Of a DNA stretch of 64,000 nt, positions 61,560 to 64,000 are shown piece by piece. A program made the position numbers and the translations under genes. A model generated the notes under the pieces. That model saw only the letters and a list, made by a program, of their open reading frames with translations. It had not been told where the DNA came from and did no database searches. Positions within the stretch are counted from its first letter, which is position 1. Each line of letters begins with the position of its first letter. The DNA is from Arenicola marina (Eukaryota; Annelida; Polychaeta; Arenicolidae): NCBI GenBank assembly GCA_964019135.1, contig OZ025256.1:34444035-34508034 (forward strand), written 5' to 3'.

Positions 61560-64000
61560 ACCTGGCATAGCGAGGTAGAGACAAGGATAGCCTGGGATAA
61601 CCAGATACAGACAAGGAGAGGCCTGGGATAACCAGATAGAGACAAGGATGGCCTGAGATAACCAGATACAGACAAGAAGAGGCCTGGGATAACAAGATAG
61701 AAACAAGGATAGCCTGGGATAACCAGATAGAGACAAGGACAGCCTGGGATAACCAGATAGAGGCAAGGATGGCCTGGGATAATCAGATAAAAACGAGAGG
61801 CCTGGGACAACCAGATACAGACAAGGATAGCCTGGGATAACCAGATACAGACAAGGATAGCCTGGGATAACCAGATACAGACAAGGATAGCCTGGGATAA
61901 CCAGATAGACTAGTATAGCCTGGGATGACCAGATAGAGACAAGGATAGCCTGGGATAACCAGATAGAGACAAGGATAGCCTGGGATAACCAGATAGACAC
62001 AAGGAGAAGCCTGGGATAACCATATGGAGACATGGAAAGACCTGGGACAACCAGATGCAGACAAGGATAGCCTGGGATAACCAGATAGAGACAAGGACAT
62101 CCTGGGATAACCGGATACAGACACGGATAGCCCGGGGTAACCAGATACAGACAGGAATAGCCTTCGATAACCGTATGGAGACAAGGGTAGCCTGGTAGAA
62201 CCAGATACAGACAAGAAGAGCCTGGGATAACCAGATAGAGACCATGATAGCCTGGGATAACCAGATAGAGGCAATATGGCCTGGGATAACCTGGTAGAGA
62301 CAAGGGTGGCCTGGCATAGCTAGATAGCGACAAAGAGAGGCCTGGGATAACCAGATAGAGACAATGATAGCCTGGGATAACCAGAGAGAGACAAGGAAGC
62401 CTGGGATAACCAGATAGAGAGAAAGAGATACCTGGGATAACCAGATAGAGACAAGGATAGCCTGGGATAACCAGATAGAGACAATGATAGCCTGCGATAA
62501 CCAGTTAGAGACACGGATGCCTGGGAAAACCAGATAGAGAGAAGGAGATACCTGGGATAACCAGATAGAGACGAGGATAGCTTGAGATTAGCAGATACAG
62601 ACAAGGGTAGCCTGGGATAACCAAATAGAGACAAGGATAGCCTGGGATAACCAAATAGAGACACGGATTGCCTTGGATAACTAGCCAGAGACAAGGTTGG
62701 CCTGGGATAACCAGATAGACACAAGGATAGCCTGGGATAACCAAATAGAGACACGGATAACCTGTGATAACCAACTGGAGAAACGGCTAGCCTGGGATAA
62801 CTAGATAGAGACAAGGGTGGCCTGGGATAACCAAATGGAGACACGGATAACCTGGGATAACCAGTTAGAGACAAGGATAGCCTGGGATAACCAAATAGAG
62901 ACGAGGATAACCTGGGATAACCAGTTAGAGACAAGGATAGCGTGGGATAACCAGATAGAGACAAGGGTGGCCTGGGATAACCAGATAGAGACACGGATAG
63001 CCTGGGATAACTAGATAGAGACAAGGGTGGCCTGGGATAACCAAATAGAGATACGGATAACCTGCGATAACCAGATAGAGACAATGGTGGCCAGGGATAA
63101 CCAGATAGAGACAAGGAGATACCTGGGATAACCAGATAGAGAGAAGGATAGCCTGGGATAACCAGATAGAGACAATGATGGCCTGATATAACCAGATACA
63201 AACAAGGATAGCCTGGGATAACCAGGTACAGACAAGGATAGCCTGGGATAACCAGATAGAGACAAGCATAGCCTGAGATAACCAGATACAAACAAGGATA
63301 GCCTGGGATAACCAGATACAGACAAGGATAGCCTGGGATAAGCAGATAGAAACAAGGATAGCCTCGGATAACCAGATAGATAAAAGGAGAGGCCTGGGAT
63401 AACCAGATAGAGACAAGGATAGATAGCCTGGGATAACCGTATGGAGACAAGGGTAGCCTGGGATAACCAGATAGAGACAAGGATGGCCTGGGATAACCAG
63501 ATAGAGAAAAGGACAGGCCTGGGATAATCAGTTAGAGACAAAGATGCCTAAGATAACCAGATAGAGAGAATGAGACACCTGGGATAACCAGAGAGAGACA
63601 AGGATAGCCTGGGATAATCAGATAGAGACAAGAAAAGACCTGGGATAACCAGATGCAGACAAGGATAGCCTGGTAGAACCAGATAGAGAAAAGGAGAGGC
63701 CTGGGATAACCAGATAGAGACAAGGATAGCCCGGGATAACCGTATGGAGACAAGGGTAGCCTGGTATAACCAGATGGAGACAAGGATGTCTGGGATAACC
63801 ATATAGAGAGAAGGAGACACCTGGGATGACCAGATCGAGACAAGGATCGGCTGGGATAAGCCGAAAGAGACGAGGATAGCCTGGGATAACCAGATAGAGA
63901 CGAGGATAGCCTGAGATACCAGATAGAGACAAGGGTAGCTTGGGATAACCAAATAGAGACACGGATTGCCTGGGATAACTAGATAGAGACGAGGCTGGCA
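61560..64000. repeat. Minisatellite E: 30-bp unit, about 81 copies, decayed
   Basis: The unit is caaggatagcctggg, then ataaccagatagaga, about 30 bp with many substitutions and small indels (unit lengths roughly 28-34). Subtypes ccaaatagagacacgg and ccgtatggagacaaggg recur in the same order (near 62,170, 63,437 and 63,740), so block duplication also acted here. Reverse frames of up to 386 codons (repeating LSGYPRLSLS, YLVIPGYPCL or SIWLSQAILV) arise from the stop-poor minus strand and are not genes. The array runs past the right edge. Confidence 0.93.

Noticed and set aside
61500-63962. Reverse frames of up to 386 codons repeating LSGYPRLSLS-type peptides
   Set aside because: Products of the stop-poor complement of minisatellite E. 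Many overlapping phases and no conserved domain.
1-64000. CRISPR array
   Set aside because: Unit lengths of 30 and 37-38 bp resemble CRISPR spacing, but units are contiguous with no unique spacers, there are no cas genes, and the DNA is eukaryotic.

Overview
The window looks like invertebrate animal nuclear DNA. It has a multi-exon gene with GT-AG introns, tRNA-derived repeats, small terminal-inverted-repeat elements, and a run of exactly 200 N that looks like a scaffold join in a long-read assembly. I cannot name the species; a marine invertebrate such as a mollusc is a guess. There are no bacterial genes, operons or CRISPR arrays. Roughly 49 of the 64 kb (about three quarters) is tandem repeat.

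Layout. 1-36,259: minisatellite A, about 950 copies of a 38-bp unit, organised into multi-kb block duplications and running off the left edge. 36,609-39,436: the 3' part of one host gene on the + strand, three coding exons joined in consistent phase and ending in a SAM domain. It resembles the GAREM/Serrano group of CABIT+SAM adaptor proteins. 40,078-40,505: a compact 428-bp element with two 141-bp direct repeats, each holding a tRNA-like Pol III promoter, plus candidate primer-binding and polypurine sites. It fits a TRIM (miniature LTR element). 41,001-41,078: a tRNA-derived SINE fragment. 41,532-49,593: minisatellite B, about 212 copies of a different 38-bp pyrimidine-rich unit that varies at two main sites. 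49,594-57,412: ordinary intergenic DNA with an intact inverted-repeat MITE, a second MITE family inside a duplicated segment, a 24-bp perfect palindrome overlapping a CRE, and a 1.1-kb direct duplication carrying a tRNA-Lys-like sequence. 57,413-57,612: assembly gap. 57,664-58,306: minisatellite C, 37 bp. 59,640-61,198: minisatellite D, 30 bp. 61,560-64,000: minisatellite E, 30 bp, more decayed, running off the right edge.

How the parts relate. The first visible exon of the host gene starts at a splice acceptor about 350 bp after minisatellite A. If that acceptor is used, the array sits in the sense direction in an intron or the 5' region of the gene, and the upstream exons lie outside the window. 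Each unit of A contains a CAG acceptor-like site and an AGG/GTAAGG donor-like site, so this intron could present hundreds of decoy splice sites. The very long reading frames in B, C, D and E come from repeat units that lack stops, not from genes. The host gene and the TRIM-like element are the most informative non-satellite features.
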